From: Christensenellaceae bacterium
Lineage (GTDB): Bacteria; Bacillota; Clostridia; Christensenellales; UBA1242
Assembly: GCA_031262595.1 (NCBI GenBank)
Contig: JAISHI010000019.1
Span: 1-47,399 of the forward strand
DNA length: 47,399 nt
Direction: 5' to 3'
The position numbers and the translations under genes are program-made. Shown one piece after another: positions 16,268 to 24,541 of this stretch. Under the pieces are notes generated by a model. The model was not told the DNA's origin. It saw only the letters and a program-made list of their open reading frames with translations, and ran no database searches. Each line of letters opens with the position of its first letter. Positions within the stretch are counted from its first letter, which is position 1.

Positions 16268-16567
16268 ATGTGTATATTTTGCGATTTAAAATATAACGCC
16301 ATTGCCGAAAACGAACTTTGTTATGCTATCCTCGATAAATTCCCGCAAACAAAAGGTCATACCCTAATTATCCCGAAACGCCATATCACGACCGTTTTCG
16401 AGATGGCGCCGGAAGAAAACCGCGACGCATTCGCGCTAATAAACGAAATGAAATCGCGCCAAGACGCAGAAAACAACCCGCGCGGTTATAATATCGCGGT
16501 AAATTGCGGCGAAGTTGCCGGTCAAGCCGTCATGCACGCGCACGTTCATTTAATACCGAGGTATTAA
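16268..16567 (+). CDS. HIT family nucleotide-binding protein
   Basis: HIT proteins hydrolyse nucleotide phosphoramidates or similar bonds at alpha-phosphates. The N-terminus CIFCDLKYNAIAEN, the middle FPQTKGHTLIIPKRHITTVFE and the histidine triad HAHVHLIPRY at the C-terminus are all present. At 99 residues it is a little short and ends directly after the triad. An AAGGAGAAAT Shine-Dalgarno site precedes it, which fits co-transcription with the methyltransferase gene. Confidence 0.92.
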   Translation: MCIFCDLKYNAIAENELCYAILDKFPQTKGHTLIIPKRHITTVFEMAPEENRDAFALINEMKSRQDAENNPRGYNIAVNCGEVAGQAVMHAHVHLIPRY

Positions 16568-16573
16568 CGCAAC

Positions 16574-16600
16574 AAAAACTCCGTTTATCGCGGAGTTTTT
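16574..16600. terminator. Bidirectional terminator between the HIT gene and the next gene
   Basis: AAAAACTCCG (16574-16583) pairs with CGGAGTTTTT (16591-16600) across a 7-base loop. T-runs on both strands allow it to end the HIT transcript and the converging transcript from 17303. Confidence 0.85.
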
Positions 16601-16610
16601 AGAATTTGGA

Positions 16611-17303
16611 TTAAGACGATAAACCTCGCTCGTCGGTGTTCTCGATTTCTTTTGGCGATTTTTCGGCATTGAATCTTGTTAATAGGTCCTTCTTTATATT
16701 TATTGTTCTACGTTGCCACCATGCCCTCAGTGATTCCCCTCGCGAAGGTATGTCCTTTGCCGACTCATAACCTTTGTCAAGAATCTCCCTAACTCCCAAT
16801 TCTTCAATTTGTTCTTTGGTAAGCTCCATAATCTCAAGTTTCACTACTGATGCTCGAGTCTCTGGGCGACTTTTTCTAGATAAAGCTTCCGGCGTGCTGT
16901 AGGCCTCTAACCAGCCGTTACATTGCCCTTCACGATAATATATCTTGAGGCCCAATGGACAATCCTCATTTCCGAATTTGTAGAGTTCTATATTTTTATG
17001 ATCTTTACCGCGACTACCTTCTTCAAAAAAACCCATTATATGTTGCGGTGATTGTTCTACCGAAGTCCCTTCGATTTGCATGCCCTGAAAAAATCCTACC
17101 ACCATATTAGACCAAATGCCTTCACCGTCACGAAAAAATTTATAAGTTTCTTCCGTTTCAATATAACCCTCATTTTTACATATCGGCCCGAGCGTTAAAT
17201 CACCACGCGGATCCCCAAGCGACGGCGTCTCGGTCTCAATCCATTCATGCGCCCTCTCTTCCCATGAAATTTTATAAATTTTCATACTTTCCATATTGTC
17301 CAT
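16611..17303 (-). CDS. Hypothetical protein behind a poly-C promoter
   Basis: I do not recognise this 230-residue protein. It is soluble and acidic, with a beta-rich first half (MKIYKISWEERAHEWIETE, ICKNEGYIETEETYKFF, MVVGFFQGMQIEG) and a helical second half (LTKEQIEELGVREILDKGY, SLRAWWQRRTINIKKDLL). No signal peptide, membrane segment or metal motif is visible. A strong AAAGGAGGAAG site precedes the ATG at 17303. Codon use (many aga, ata, tta) differs from the backbone, suggesting transfer. Expression may vary through the poly-C tract. Confidence 0.6.
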   Translation of the reverse strand: MDNMESMKIYKISWEERAHEWIETETPSLGDPRGDLTLGPICKNEGYIETEETYKFFRDGEGIWSNMVVGFFQGMQIEGTSVEQSPQHIMGFFEEGSRGKDHKNIELYKFGNEDCPLGLKIYYREGQCNGWLEAYSTPEALSRKSRPETRASVVKLEIMELTKEQIEELGVREILDKGYESAKDIPSRGESLRAWWQRRTINIKKDLLTRFNAEKSPKEIENTDERGLSS

Positions 17304-17329
17304 ATTTTCTTCCTCCTTTAAAATAGGGA

Positions 17330-17358
17330 AGTATGCCCCCCCCAGTCGGGTTTGTCAA
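17330..17358 (-). promoter_or_regulatory. Promoter with an 8-base poly-C tract in the spacer
   Basis: On the minus strand the -35 is TTGACA (17353-17358) and the -10 is CATACT (17330-17335), with a 17-base spacer. Eight consecutive C on the plus strand (17336-17343) fill the -10 side of the spacer. The bases around the -35 (GCTTGACAAA) match those of the lipoprotein promoter at 15207. These are the only two C-runs of eight or more in the window. Confidence 0.7.
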
Positions 17359-17403
17359 GCGTTTTCTTAAAATAGTTTTATGCAAATTAACCAAAAATTA
17401 AAA

Positions 17404-17433
17404 ACAAAAACGACGCCCTACGCGCCGCTTTTT
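17404..17433 (-). terminator. Probable terminator of the HicB-like gene
   Basis: On the minus-strand RNA, AAGCGGCG pairs with CGUCGUUU using two G-U pairs, and is followed by a U-rich tail interrupted by one G. It begins about 10 bases after the HicB-like stop codon. Confidence 0.55.
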
Positions 17434-17443
17434 AGTTTATTTC

Positions 17444-17701
17444 TTATATAGAAGCAGTTATCAAACTAGCTTTATACCCCACCCATTTTTTTATGATGTC
17501 GTCGAGAGTTGAGGGCAACGGAATTTCCGTATCATGTTTATACGCGAGCAAAAGATAGTATTCCAAAAGTTCCTCGGCGTTCGCGTAAGTCTTTTCGAGC
17601 GTTTCGCCGTCGCAATAAAGCGCAAGGTCGGGGATATAACCGTTATATTGCCCCGTTTCCTCGTTGAAAATAAATACGATTGGATACGTAAACTTAACCA
17701 T
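17444..17701 (-). CDS. HicB-like (UPF0150) protein without a HicA partner
   Basis: This 85-residue protein has the partial RNase H-like fold of HicB: YPIVFIFNEETGQYNGYIPDLALYCDGETLEKTYANAEELLEYYLLL. HicB proteins neutralise the HicA mRNA-interferase toxin. No hicA-like frame is found on either side, and the C-terminus (DDIIKKWVGYKASLITASI) lacks a clear DNA-binding domain. It may be a solitary HicB or belong to a toxin elsewhere. TAGACA (17731-17736) and TATATT (17708-17713) place its start 6 bases after the -10. Confidence 0.72.
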   Translation of the reverse strand: MVKFTYPIVFIFNEETGQYNGYIPDLALYCDGETLEKTYANAEELLEYYLLLAYKHDTEIPLPSTLDDIIKKWVGYKASLITASI

Positions 17702-17782
17702 TATCTAAATATATTCAATTTATTTTTGTTTGTCTAATGATTTATTGCGGAAATTTACTAAATAGTTTATAATAGTTTTAAG

Positions 17783-19750
17783 ATGCAAAACGAAAACGCG
17801 CAAAGATTTGCCTTAGTCTCAAAATACAAACCCGCGGGCAGTCAGCCCGAGGCGATTTCAAAGTTGGTCGAAGGGCTTAATAACGGCATCGCGAGCCAAG
17901 TTCTTTTGGGCGTAACGGGAAGCGGAAAAACTTTTACTATGGCGAACGTTATCGCCGCCGTCAACCGCCCGACGCTTATCATCGCGCATAATAAAACCCT
18001 CGCCGCCCAACTTTGCAACGAGTTCCGCGGATTTTTCCCGCATAACCGCGTCGAATATTTCGTTTCGTATTACGACTATTACCAACCCGAGGCCTACCTC
18101 CCCGCGAGCGACACCTATATCGAAAAAGACATGGCAATCAACGACGAAATCGATAAGTTGCGCCATTCCGCAACCTCTGCCCTCGCCGAGCGGCGCGATA
18201 CCGTTGTTGTTGCCTCGGTTTCGTGTATTTATGGTTTGGGCGGGCCAGCGGAGTATTACGACCTCGCGATTTCGTTGCGCCCGAACGAAAAAATGAACCG
18301 CAAAACCCTTCTCGATAGGCTCGTTGAAATCCAATACACCCGCGCCGGCGATTCTATCGAACGCGCAACTTTTAGAAGCCAAGGCGACACGGTTGATATT
18401 TTGCCGTCGTATTCGACGTCGATTGCGATTCGCGTTCAATTTTTCGGCGACGAGATTGAAGCAATTTACGAAATCGACGCATTAACCGGCGTAAAAATTT
18501 CAAGCCTAAACCATATCGCGATTTTCCCTGCGACCCACTACGCGGTCGGGAGCGCGAAACTAACCGACGCGATAAAACAAATCCGCGCGGACATGGAAAC
18601 AGAAGTTACCGCGTTCGAGGTGAATAACATGATGCTCGAAGCGCATCGCTTGCGCCAACGCACCAACTACGATATGGAAATGCTCGGCGAAATCGGGTTT
18701 TGCAAGGGCATCGAGAACTATTCGCGCTATTTCGACGGGCGAACGCGCGGCGAACCGCCATATACCCTAATGAGTTATTTCCCAAAAGATTATATAACCT
18801 TTATCGACGAGAGCCATATGACTGTTCCGCAAATTCGGTCGATGTTTTCGGGCGACAAGGCGCGCAAATCAAACCTCGTCGACTACGGTTTCCGCCTAAA
18901 ATCCGCGTATGACAACCGCCCGCTTAACTTCGACGAGTTTAACGCGCGCGTCGGGCAAGTTATTTTCGTTTCCGCAACGCCAGCCGAATATGAAATAGAG
19001 CGCGCGAACGGCGAAATAGTTGAGCAAATCATTCGCCCGACGGGACTTCTCGACCCCGAAATCGAAATCCGCGAGCAAAAAACGCAAATTCTTGACCTAA
19101 CCGCTGAAATTAAAAAAACGACGAAAAAAGGCGGGCGCGTTTTAGCGACGACGCTAACGAAAAAAATGGCGGAGGACTTAACGGAATATTTAACAAACGA
19201 GGGCATCCGCGTTCGTTATCTCCATAGCGACATCGACACCCTCGACCGCGTGCAAATTATAACTGCCCTGCGCCGCGGCGAGTTCGACGTTTTAATCGGG
19301 ATAAACTTACTCCGCGAGGGGCTCGATATTCCTGAAACTATGCTTGTTGCGATTCTCGACGCGGATAAGGAAGGATTGTTCCGCAACCGCCGTTCGCTTA
19401 TCCAAACGATAGGTAGAGCCTCGCGAAACGCCCTTGGTAAAGTTATAATGTATGCGAACGCGATAACCGATAGTATGCGCGCGGCAATCGACGAAACCAA
19501 CCGCCGACGAAAAATTCAATCGGACTTTAACGAAAAACATGGCATAACCCCGAAAACCGTTTTCAGCGAGGTTTCTAATAGTCTCTATATAACCGAAAAA
19601 CCAAAAGACGCGAAACGCCTCTCGAAAAAAGAAGTCTCCGCCGAAATTGAGCATCTTAAAGCCCTTATGGAAATCGCAAGCCGAAGTTTAGACTTCGAAA
19701 CAGCGATAAAATATCGCGAAGAAATCGCTCGCCTAAAATCGCGCGCCTAA
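17783..19750 (+). CDS. uvrB: UvrABC excinuclease subunit B
   Basis: UvrB is the damage-verifying helicase-like subunit of nucleotide excision repair. The Walker A motif is GVTGSGKT (residues 43-50), the beta-hairpin that clamps DNA is YYDYYQPEAYLP (about 96-107), DEAD-type box IDESHMT follows, and motif VI is QTIGRASRN. The C-terminal UVR domain (about 620-655) binds UvrC. The 655 residues are full length. The promoter TTGCGG (17745-17750) and TATAAT (17768-17773) ends 9 bases before the ATG. No LexA-type box is seen, and uvrA is not in the window. Confidence 0.97.
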   Translation: MQNENAQRFALVSKYKPAGSQPEAISKLVEGLNNGIASQVLLGVTGSGKTFTMANVIAAVNRPTLIIAHNKTLAAQLCNEFRGFFPHNRVEYFVSYYDYYQPEAYLPASDTYIEKDMAINDEIDKLRHSATSALAERRDTVVVASVSCIYGLGGPAEYYDLAISLRPNEKMNRKTLLDRLVEIQYTRAGDSIERATFRSQGDTVDILPSYSTSIAIRVQFFGDEIEAIYEIDALTGVKISSLNHIAIFPATHYAVGSAKLTDAIKQIRADMETEVTAFEVNNMMLEAHRLRQRTNYDMEMLGEIGFCKGIENYSRYFDGRTRGEPPYTLMSYFPKDYITFIDESHMTVPQIRSMFSGDKARKSNLVDYGFRLKSAYDNRPLNFDEFNARVGQVIFVSATPAEYEIERANGEIVEQIIRPTGLLDPEIEIREQKTQILDLTAEIKKTTKKGGRVLATTLTKKMAEDLTEYLTNEGIRVRYLHSDIDTLDRVQIITALRRGEFDVLIGINLLREGLDIPETMLVAILDADKEGLFRNRRSLIQTIGRASRNALGKVIMYANAITDSMRAAIDETNRRRKIQSDFNEKHGITPKTVFSEVSNSLYITEKPKDAKRLSKKEVSAEIEHLKALMEIASRSLDFETAIKYREEIARLKSRA

Positions 19751-19788
19751 ACCTCATTAAAAAACCCGCGCCCGCATTATTATAGTTA

Positions 19789-21168
19789 TTGAAAACCTCG
19801 CAAAAACTCGGCTATGGCATAGGCGCTTTTGGTTATGGAGCAACGAACCAAACGCTTGGGAGTTTTTTGATGTTTTTCGGAACTTCCGTCCTCGGCATTT
19901 CCGGCAGCCTTATGGGTATCGCGGTGGGAGTTTCAACGGTTTGGGACGCGGCGACAGACCCGATTGTCGGGCGAATGAGCGACAACACAAAAAGCAAGTT
20001 TTGGGGCAAGCGCCACGGCTTTATGTTCTTCGGCGCGGTTGCGATTGCGGTTATAAACCTCGCGATTTGGGCGATTCCAACCGCCTTACCCGAGTTCACG
20101 AAATTTTTAATCTTGCTCGTTTTGCTCCTTTTAATCGAAACGTTTAATACGGTCTATTCGACGCCCTACGGCGCGCTGGGCTTCGACATTTCGAGCGATT
20201 ATAACGAGCGCACAAGCATCCAATCTTTTAAAACGGTTTTTAGTTTTTTAGCGCTCGCGGTTCCGAGCCTTTTAATGAGCGTCTTTTTAAGCCCGAGCCA
20301 ATTCATAACGATAAGCGCCTCCGCCGACGGCTATAAGTATATGTCGGTGATAACTAGCGCGCTTTGCTTGCTTTGCGCGGTTCTTTGTATCTTAGGAACG
20401 CGCAAAATCCAAAACCAGGCCGCGAATTTAGCCCCCGAAATCCCGATCGAAAAACCAAATAAAAACAGTTTTTTTGAAATCTTACGCGATAAACAAATCC
20501 GAACGCTCATCGTCGGCTATGCGGTTGCGCTTTTCGCGGGCGCGTTCATAACGAGTTTGGGGCTTCATACTTTTACTTATACTTTTCATTTCTCGTCGCT
20601 GCAAATTCCGCTCATAATGCTCTCGCTAATCGGCGGAATAATTTTAGGGCAACCCATTTGGCTCAAACAAAGCGCAAAAAACGGAAAACAAGCCGCGCTC
20701 TCGAAAGGAATCATGACTTTACTCCTCGGCGCATTTATTTTTGCGTTTTTAGTCGCGCTTAGGTTCGCGTTCGCGGGTTCTAACGCGCTGCTCGCCCTCG
20801 TTTGCGCATCGCTTTTTATCTGCGGGGTTGGAACGGGCTGTTTATATAGCATGCCGATGAGCATCTTCGCGGACTTAATCGCAAAAAAGGAAACCGAGCA
20901 AGGTTTTAAATCGACGGCAACCTCGGCGGGGCTAATTACGTTTTGCACAAAAGTTTCCAACGCGTTTATTATGTTCCTAATCGGCGTCGCGCTCGACGTT
21001 ATCGGCTTCGCGCACGGCGTAAAAACCCAAACCTTCGCGGTTCAAAACTCCCTCGGTTTCGTTTTGGTTTGCGGCGTAATTTTAAGTTGCGTTATCTCAA
21101 ACTTCGTTTTTTCAAAAGCAAAACTCGGGGGCTCGCCGCCTAAAAACAAGCACGCCGCGACTAATTAA
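19789..21168 (+). CDS. GPH-family (MFS) cation symporter, TTG start
   Basis: The 459-residue protein has about 12 membrane helices and the GPH sugar:cation symporter pattern: KLGYGIGAFGYGATNQ at the N-terminus, WDAATDPIVGRMSDNTKSKFWGKRHGFMFFG after helix 2, and YSTPYGALGFDISSDYNERTSIQSFK. GPH carriers import glycosides, pentosides or hexuronides with H+ or Na+; the substrate cannot be read here, and no sugar enzymes are nearby. The start is a TTG at 19789, the only start that preserves the conserved N-terminus. A TATTAT box ends 5 bases before it. Confidence 0.85.
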   Translation: MKTSQKLGYGIGAFGYGATNQTLGSFLMFFGTSVLGISGSLMGIAVGVSTVWDAATDPIVGRMSDNTKSKFWGKRHGFMFFGAVAIAVINLAIWAIPTALPEFTKFLILLVLLLLIETFNTVYSTPYGALGFDISSDYNERTSIQSFKTVFSFLALAVPSLLMSVFLSPSQFITISASADGYKYMSVITSALCLLCAVLCILGTRKIQNQAANLAPEIPIEKPNKNSFFEILRDKQIRTLIVGYAVALFAGAFITSLGLHTFTYTFHFSSLQIPLIMLSLIGGIILGQPIWLKQSAKNGKQAALSKGIMTLLLGAFIFAFLVALRFAFAGSNALLALVCASLFICGVGTGCLYSMPMSIFADLIAKKETEQGFKSTATSAGLITFCTKVSNAFIMFLIGVALDVIGFAHGVKTQTFAVQNSLGFVLVCGVILSCVISNFVFSKAKLGGSPPKNKHAATN

Positions 21169-21196
21169 ACCGTATTCAAACAACAGACCCTCACCC

Positions 21197-22246
21197 TCAG
21201 TTATTTCTTATATACGCTGAATTTTTCCCTTGACCGGTTTTCTTAATATAGCCTGACTTTACTAAATCTCTTAAAGTTTTTTCAATCATTGGTTGAGAAA
21301 TGTCCGGTAAAAATTCTTGAATTTTTGATTTCGAAAGTTTGCCGAGATGATTAGCAAACAATTCTTTTATCCTTTCACCCTTGCCAAGTTTTTTCTCATC
21401 AAAGATAACAACTCTCTCTTCGAATTCACGATAGGCAGCAAGAATAATTTTTAGCATATATTTTATAAATGGCATAGGGTCGTTCTTATTATCTAGCCAT
21501 TTATCTGAAGATTGCCGTAGGGATTCATAGTAACTACTCTTTGTCTTTTCAATCATTCTTTCTATTGAAATATATTTGCCAACTATAAATTCATTTTTAT
21601 ACAACAACATTAGTGTTAAAAGCCTGCTCATTCTGCCGTTTCCATCTGTAAATGGGTGGATACATAAAAAGTCTAATAAGAAAATTGGAATTAAAAGCAA
21701 TGGCTCAATTAAATATGAGTTTAAAGCTTTTTCATATTCATCACAAATGTCCGCAACGGCGGCAGGTGTTAAAAACGCTTCTAATGGCTTAAAACGAATA
21801 AACTTATTTCCATTTTCGTCAATTTCTTGAATATAGTTATCAACCGATTTAAACTTTCCACCAATACTGCCTGCTGTATATTTAAATAAGTCTTTATGAA
21901 GTTGTAAGATGTAGTTTGGTTTTAATGGAATACCTTCAAAGTTTTCATGAATTGTATTTAAAACATCGCGATAGCCTATTATTTCTTCTTCATCTCTATT
22001 CTTTGGGGCAGTCTTTTCCTTAAACAATTCCTTTATTCGTTTCTCAGTTGTAATTATCCCTTCAATTTTATTTGAGGCTTCCGTGCTTTGGATTTTTGCA
22101 ATTTCAACCAACTCCGCTAAGCTATCTTTTTTTTGCCCCATGAAAAAATTCTGCTTGCCTTTAAGCTCTTTGATTTCTGATATTAAAGATAAAGTTTCAG
22201 TGTCAATTGACAGCCGCTTTAAAAGTTCGTAGTTAAAAATTCTCAT
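21197..22246 (-). CDS. Fic family protein (AMP-transferase type) with a winged-helix tail
   Basis: Fic enzymes transfer AMP or other nucleotide moieties to target hydroxyls. The 349-residue protein has the catalytic motif HPFTDGNGRMSR around residue 195. Upstream, near residues 57-62, lies SNKIEG, matching the S-x-x-x-E-[GN] inhibitory helix, so this is a class II self-inhibited Fic. The C-terminal part (IKELFANHLGKLSKSKIQEF...MIEKTLRDLVKSGYIKKTGQG) is a winged helix that could bind the operator upstream. AGGGGAGTATA precedes the ATG. AT-rich codons suggest it was acquired. Confidence 0.9.
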   Translation of the reverse strand: MRIFNYELLKRLSIDTETLSLISEIKELKGKQNFFMGQKKDSLAELVEIAKIQSTEASNKIEGIITTEKRIKELFKEKTAPKNRDEEEIIGYRDVLNTIHENFEGIPLKPNYILQLHKDLFKYTAGSIGGKFKSVDNYIQEIDENGNKFIRFKPLEAFLTPAAVADICDEYEKALNSYLIEPLLLIPIFLLDFLCIHPFTDGNGRMSRLLTLMLLYKNEFIVGKYISIERMIEKTKSSYYESLRQSSDKWLDNKNDPMPFIKYMLKIILAAYREFEERVVIFDEKKLGKGERIKELFANHLGKLSKSKIQEFLPDISQPMIEKTLRDLVKSGYIKKTGQGKNSAYIRNN

Positions 22247-22261
22247 TATACTCCCCTTTTA

Positions 22262-22314
22262 TTCTGCATAATAATACCGCAAAATTATGCAGAACGCAAC
22301 AAAAATAGGCAGAA
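22262..22314 (-). promoter_or_regulatory. Fic promoter with a palindromic operator
   Basis: On the minus strand TTGCGT, 17 bases, TATTAT forms a promoter. TTCTGCATAAT (plus 22262-22272) and ATTATGCAGAA (22284-22294) are perfect 11-base inverted repeats that straddle the -10. A third related half-site, TAGGCAGAA (22306-22314), lies upstream in direct orientation to the second. The layout fits repression by a dimeric regulator, possibly the winged-helix domain of the Fic protein itself. Confidence 0.75.
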
Positions 22315-22316
22315 CG

Positions 22317-22724
22317 CTAAACCATATTTAGCGAAACAACAACAACCGCTAATAAAACCAGCGCGATTTGAAAGATAATTAGCCATAACTTTGCGCGTTT
22401 TTGGCGTTTTATAAATTTCGATTCTTCTTCCGTAAAACTCGGCGTCGCAACAACGTCGCCGTCCTTATTGTTAATTATCTCGGAAAGATGTTCGCGCCGC
22501 ATTTCGACAATAACCTTATCGAAATGAAAATATGATTGAATGGAGAAGAAAATCGAAACAATCGCGAGTAGCCCTAATAAAACCGCCGCAACCGTCATAA
22601 CAACAGCGATTTTTAAGAGGACCCCGATAATTAAAGCGATACAAAGCAAAAAAACAAAGAGCAAAATAAATCCCTCGGTTTTATGCCGTTTATAATAATC
22701 TATCGCGTTGCTTATAATTCCCAT
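22317..22724 (-). CDS. Hypothetical membrane protein, three transmembrane segments
   Basis: I do not recognise this 135-residue protein. Hydrophobic helices lie at about residues 18-36 (FILLFVFLLCIALIIGVLL), 38-62 and 111-133 (LWLIIFQIALVLLAVVVVSL). Between the last two is a soluble charged section (FDKVIVEMRREHLSEIINNKDGD). The stop lies next to the Fic operator. It follows the 22731 gene by 6 bases and is probably in the same operon. Confidence 0.6.
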   Translation of the reverse strand: MGIISNAIDYYKRHKTEGFILLFVFLLCIALIIGVLLKIAVVMTVAAVLLGLLAIVSIFFSIQSYFHFDKVIVEMRREHLSEIINNKDGDVVATPSFTEEESKFIKRQKRAKLWLIIFQIALVLLAVVVVSLNMV

Positions 22725-22730
22725 AGCGAA

Positions 22731-23015
22731 TTATTTTATAACGAGCGGAAGAATATAGCCAAGCAAAACGAAAATAAACGCAACAATCCAAGCAATTAAA
22801 TACCAGCCGCGCCTTGCCCTCGCGTAAAAGAACGAATAGAAAAGCACAACCAAGGTCGCTAACGCATAGCCGATTGTTTGAATCGCCTCGATAACCGCCC
22901 CGCCACTCGTTTTAAAAATCCCCGTAATCAAAAGCACAACGCTTATGAGTATGATCGCCCAATAAGCAAGCGCATCGAAGAAGCTCGACCTTACTCTTAT
23001 TGTTTTTTCTGCCAT
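22731..23015 (-). CDS. Hypothetical small membrane protein
   Basis: I do not recognise this 94-residue protein. After a short basic cytoplasmic N-terminus (MAEKTIRVRSSF) it has three hydrophobic helices: LAYWAIILISVVLLITGIF, TIGYALATLVVLFYSFFYA and GWYLIAWIVAFIFVLLGYILPLVI, with a basic ARARRG turn before the last. AAAAAAGGAGAAAAAAT precedes the ATG, so it is probably translated from a leadered mRNA. It appears to be co-transcribed with the membrane gene downstream. Confidence 0.6.
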   Translation of the reverse strand: MAEKTIRVRSSFFDALAYWAIILISVVLLITGIFKTSGGAVIEAIQTIGYALATLVVLFYSFFYARARRGWYLIAWIVAFIFVLLGYILPLVIK

Positions 23016-23045
23016 ATTTTTTCTCCTTTTTTAATATATGTATGA

Positions 23046-23942
23046 TTATGTTCTTCTTCCGCTGACTATGTCAAACGTTTTATCGAACTCCGCCGTCGTT
23101 TTTATCGCGATTTTTGTCGGTTCGTTAGTTATCGGGTGCAAGAACTCTAATTTAACGGCTTCGAGCATCTGTCCGCTTAAATTTTTTATGCTACTGTTCG
23201 GGTTGTATTCTGGGTCGCCGACTAGCGGATGCCCGATACTTTTAAGATGAACGCGAATTTGATGCGTCCGACCTGTTTCGAGATTAAACTCACAAAGCGT
23301 ATGCCTCGCGAAAACCTCGATCGGCTTAATATGCGTAATCGCAACGCGCCCCGCCGTTTCGCTAACTTTAAAAAGCGTTCTATGCCTCTCGTCGCGAGTT
23401 ATTTTTTTATTTATGGTTAGGTCGTTTTCGATTCTCCCCTCAACAATCCCTAAATAAGTCCGCTTAACCTCATGTTTCTCGAACATTTTCGAAAGCGCGC
23501 TTTGCGTTTTCGCGTTTTTTGCGATAACCATAAGCCCCGCGGTATTCTTATCGAGGCGATGAACAATCCCCGCGCGCTCGACCTCGCCGCTTTTGTATGA
23601 GTTAAGCGCTAAAAGCCCATTTAGTAGCGTGCCATTTTTGTTGCCGGCGCCGGTATGAACAACAAGCCCGCGCGGTTTGTTTATAATCATCAAATCCGCG
23701 TCCTCATAAACGATATCAATCGGCATCTCTTCAGGCTCGGCGGCTAGCGGCTCGCGTTTTATATCAATTTGAACTTCATCGTCGATATTTAACTCGTATC
23801 CGTTCTTAACGCGCGCCCCGTTAACCGTTATCGCACCGTTTTTTATGTGCTTCGCGATTTGGCTGCGGGTATGTTCGCCGCCGAAAAACTCGAATAAAAA
23901 TAAATCTAACCGCCGGCCCTTATCATTTTGCTTTATCTTCAT
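23046..23942 (-). CDS. RluD-type pseudouridine synthase
   Basis: This family converts uridine to pseudouridine in 23S rRNA. The 298-residue protein has an N-terminal S4 RNA-binding domain (LDLFLFEFFGGEHTRSQIAKHIKNGAITVNGARVKNGYEL...) and the catalytic motif GIVHRLDKNTAGLMV with the essential Asp, plus GRTHQIRVHLKSIGHPLVGDPEY. RluD, RluC and YtzF-like members are hard to separate by eye, so the target uridine is not assigned. It overlaps the lspA end by 20 bases, the common lspA-rluD order of Bacillota. Confidence 0.93.
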   Translation of the reverse strand: MKIKQNDKGRRLDLFLFEFFGGEHTRSQIAKHIKNGAITVNGARVKNGYELNIDDEVQIDIKREPLAAEPEEMPIDIVYEDADLMIINKPRGLVVHTGAGNKNGTLLNGLLALNSYKSGEVERAGIVHRLDKNTAGLMVIAKNAKTQSALSKMFEKHEVKRTYLGIVEGRIENDLTINKKITRDERHRTLFKVSETAGRVAITHIKPIEVFARHTLCEFNLETGRTHQIRVHLKSIGHPLVGDPEYNPNSSIKNLSGQMLEAVKLEFLHPITNEPTKIAIKTTAEFDKTFDIVSGRRT

Positions 23943-24471
23943 TCTTCGCCTCGCCCTCCGCCGCGCTTGGGGTGTCGCGTTGGGTTTTCGCCTCGCTCTC
24001 CGCCTCTTCGTCCAAAGTTTTATAATTTTTTAAAAACCAAACGAGTAAAAGAACCGCGCCAACCGTTATAAAAGCGTCCGCGAGGTTAAACGAGGTATTA
24101 AAAAACGGCGCGTTGATTAAGTCGAACGAGATAAAATCGCGAACGCCGCCGTAAACTGCCCTGTCGTATAGATTGCCAAAAACGCCGCCGCAAAACATCC
24201 CGAGCGAAATCGCTAAAAACTTATTATTATCACGCCTTCTAAAAAACCAAACAATAACGATAACTAAAACCGCAACCGCGAGCGCGCAAAAGAAAATCCG
24301 CGCGAAAACCCCCGCGCCCGAAAGAAATCCCCAACCCGCGCCCGTATTTATCGTTTTATAAACTGAAAATAAATTCGGGATAATTACGCCGTTCTCACCC
24401 AAAAAGACGAAAGTTTTACTTAAAACATCTAAAAGCGCAAACGCGCAAAACGAAATTACGAAAATAAGCAT
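23923..24471 (-). CDS. lspA: Lipoprotein signal peptidase LspA with an acidic tail
   Basis: LspA cleaves signal peptides from diacylglyceryl-modified prolipoproteins in the membrane. Four membrane helices are visible, and both catalytic aspartates are in place: GNLYDRAVYGGVRDF and FNLADAFITVG. The 182 residues exceed the usual 150-165; the extra part is a charged tail from about residue 155 (EEAESEAKTQ...AKNEDKAK). Lipoproteins at 14882 and 29487 are likely substrates. TTTACA, 18 bases, TATAAT ends 5 bases before the ATG, so the mRNA is predicted to be leaderless. Confidence 0.94.
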   Translation of the reverse strand: MLIFVISFCAFALLDVLSKTFVFLGENGVIIPNLFSVYKTINTGAGWGFLSGAGVFARIFFCALAVAVLVIVIVWFFRRRDNNKFLAISLGMFCGGVFGNLYDRAVYGGVRDFISFDLINAPFFNTSFNLADAFITVGAVLLLVWFLKNYKTLDEEAESEAKTQRDTPSAAEGEAKNEDKAK

Positions 24472-24541
24472 ACGGCATTATAAACTAAACGCATTCGCCT
24501 TGTAAAACAAACTTTATGTCGTTTGAATAATCCCAGCGAGG

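Noticed and set aside
17360-17782. HicA partner for the HicB-like gene, or a second toxin gene
   Set aside because: No frame on either strand near the gene resembles HicA; only the uvrB promoter and the terminator are present.
17720-17783. LexA/SOS box before uvrB (and before both dinD genes)
   Set aside because: I looked for the Bacillota CGAAC-N4-GTTCG pattern and for the CTGT-N8-ACAG pattern and found neither, so SOS control is not claimed.
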